Positions 4,047-5,333 of a stretch of 5,333 bases of DNA are shown here, in pieces (within the stretch, counting starts at the first letter, position 1; each line of letters opens with the position of its first letter). The translations under genes and the position numbers were made by a program. Below the pieces are notes generated by a model. That model did no database searches. It saw only the letters and a list, made by a program, of their open reading frames with translations, and was not told the DNA's origin. Source of the DNA: Nitrospiraceae bacterium (GTDB taxonomy: Bacteria > Nitrospirota > Nitrospiria > Nitrospirales > Nitrospiraceae); NCBI GenBank assembly GCA_011391455.1, contig JAABQN010000150.1, forward strand, positions 1 to 5,333, written 5' to 3'.

Positions 4047-5333
4047 ATGCAAGCTCTGCTCGACATTTTGAAGACGAAGTTCCCGGACGCGATCCTCGCG
4101 AGCCGTGTCGATGCCGCACGTGCCGAGACCTCTGTCTCCGTGGCCGCTGGGCGCCTCCTGGAAATTATGCGCTATTTGCACGATGCGCCGGAGGCGGCAT
4201 TCGACCATCTCACCGATATCTGCTCGGTCGACTATCCCGAAGATCAGCTCCGGTTCGAAGTCGTCTACCACTTGCACTCGCTTCCGCTTCGGCAGCGTAT
4301 ACGTCTCAAGGCGCGTATTACGGAGGACGATCCGACGATTGCGTCGGTCACCGGAATTTGGAAGGGCGCCGAGTTTTTGGAGCGGGAAGTGTACGACATG
4401 ATGGGTATTCGCTTTTCCGGTCATCCCGATCTCCGGCGCATTCTGATGCCGGAAGATTATGACGAGGGCTATCCGCTGAGAAAGGACTTCCCGACCGAAG
4501 GGCGCGGTTGGCGCAGCCGGTTCGAATTCATTCCGAGATTCGACGAGGCCCCGGACGATGTCGTCAAAAGCGAAGTCTCCGAGGAGCAGAAGCACTTCTT
4601 TCGTGCCGAGCCCGATCTTCCCAGTTCCCAGCGGCAAGAGGAATTGTTGCTGAACATGGGGCCGCAGCATCCGAGCACCCACGGCGTGTTGCGAGTCGTG
4701 CTCCTGCTGGACGGCGAACGGATTGTGAAAGCCACGCCGGACCTCGGTTACCTGCATCGAGGCGTCGAGAAATTGTCCGAGGGCCTGACCTATATGCAGA
4801 TCATTCCGCACACGGATCGGCTCGACTATGTCTGCGCCATGTCCAACAATTACTCGTATGTGCGCACCGTGGAAAAACTCCTCGAGATCACGGTGCCGAT
4901 CCGGGCCGAGTACATCCGGACCATCGTGGCCGAGATGCAACGTATCATCGGCCACCTCTTTTGGCTCGGCACGCAGGCGCTCGATGTCGGCGCAATGACC
5001 GTGTTCTTCTGGACCTTCCGGGAGCGCGAAGTGCTGCTGGATATGTTTGAGAAACTCTGCGGAGCCCGTCTGACCCTGAACTACTATCGCATCGGGGGTG
5101 TCGACAGCGATTTCACCCCTGAGCTGGTTCAGCGGATGAAGGCGTTCCTCGATATCTTTCCCGAGAAGGTCAAGGAGTATGATTCGCTCATCGCGGCGAA
5201 CCGCATCTGGATCGGTCGCACGAAGAACGTGGCGGTGCTCTCAGCCGAAGACGCGATCAATTTCGGCTGTACCGGGCCGGTTTTACGCGGGTCTGGTGTT
5301 GCCTACGATGTCCGCAAGGCCGAACCCTACGGC
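4047..5333 (+). CDS. nuoCD: Fused NADH-quinone oxidoreductase subunit C/D, incomplete at the right edge
   Basis: An uninterrupted frame of 429 codons runs to the last base, so the C-terminus is missing. Residues 1 to about 155 are NuoC-like, with the signature EREVYDMMGIRFSGHPDLRR (112-131) and GYPLRKDFP (141-149). A linker of about 45 residues leads into NuoD, starting LLNMGPQHPSTHGVLR (201-216). Quinone-site residues known from the 49-kDa subunit are present: His212 in THG and Tyr261 in DRLDY. Arg238 (LHRGVEKL), Arg258 and His303 match the residues around cluster N2. Further landmarks are LDVGAMTVFFW (312-322), YYRIGGVDSD (346-355) and GPVLRGSG (410-417). Start: ATG 4047 gives a family-like N-terminus but only a weak GGA upstream. 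An in-frame ATG at 3987 would add 20 residues and lies within an inverted repeat, so it is less likely. Confidence 0.95.
   Translation, partial: MQALLDILKTKFPDAILASRVDAARAETSVSVAAGRLLEIMRYLHDAPEAAFDHLTDICSVDYPEDQLRFEVVYHLHSLPLRQRIRLKARITEDDPTIASVTGIWKGAEFLEREVYDMMGIRFSGHPDLRRILMPEDYDEGYPLRKDFPTEGRGWRSRFEFIPRFDEAPDDVVKSEVSEEQKHFFRAEPDLPSSQRQEELLLNMGPQHPSTHGVLRVVLLLDGERIVKATPDLGYLHRGVEKLSEGLTYMQIIPHTDRLDYVCAMSNNYSYVRTVEKLLEITVPIRAEYIRTIVAEMQRIIGHLFWLGTQALDVGAMTVFFWTFREREVLLDMFEKLCGARLTLNYYRIGGVDSDFTPELVQRMKAFLDIFPEKVKEYDSLIAANRIWIGRTKNVAVLSAEDAINFGCTGPVLRGSGVAYDVRKAEPYG

Noticed and set aside
3846..4955. Long 369-codon open frame on the minus strand opposite nuoB and nuoCD
   Set aside because: It is antisense to strongly supported complex I genes; the length reflects their GC-rich codon use, and the translation shows no recognisable family.

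Overview
The window looks like a chromosomal segment of a moderately GC-rich bacterium. The style of the complex I genes, the receiver-only regulator and the MidA-type methyltransferase suggest a Nitrospira-like organism (phylum Nitrospirota). That assignment is a guess from protein character, because no marker gene is present.

The left third (1 to about 1060) is accessory DNA. A roughly 150-bp direct repeat occurs at 1-150 and again at 815-962. Between the copies lies a compact type II toxin-antitoxin operon on the + strand: a RelB-like antitoxin (215-415) and a RelE/ParE-family toxin (412-666). It has a well-spaced sigma-70-type promoter whose -35 box lies at the inner edge of the left repeat. 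Just after the toxin, on the opposite strand, is a 16-codon remnant that starts like a PIN-domain toxin, preceded by a short decayed ORF. The start of that ORF is duplicated at the left window edge. The region therefore looks like a toxin-antitoxin island with an older, broken PIN module and a newer intact RelBE-like module.

The middle (1064-1489) holds a free-standing receiver-domain response regulator with all phosphorylation-site residues. A regulatory gap of about 255 bases follows.

The right part (1745-5333) is dedicated to respiratory complex I. A MidA/NDUFAF7-family SAM-dependent methyltransferase is followed 62 bases later by nuoA, nuoB and a fused nuoCD that runs off the right edge. 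In mitochondria NDUFAF7 dimethylates one arginine of the 49-kDa subunit, which corresponds to NuoD. That arginine is present in this NuoCD (Arg238 of the visible protein), so the methyltransferase and its likely substrate are encoded side by side. The two gaps inside the nuo cluster are unusual: nuoA-nuoB carries a GC hairpin plus facing arrays of a 7-base repeat, and nuoB-nuoCD carries a different imperfect inverted repeat.

I see no wholly new system. The strongest leads are the MidA-nuo linkage, the structured gaps within the nuo operon, and the repeat-flanked toxin-antitoxin locus with its PIN remnant.
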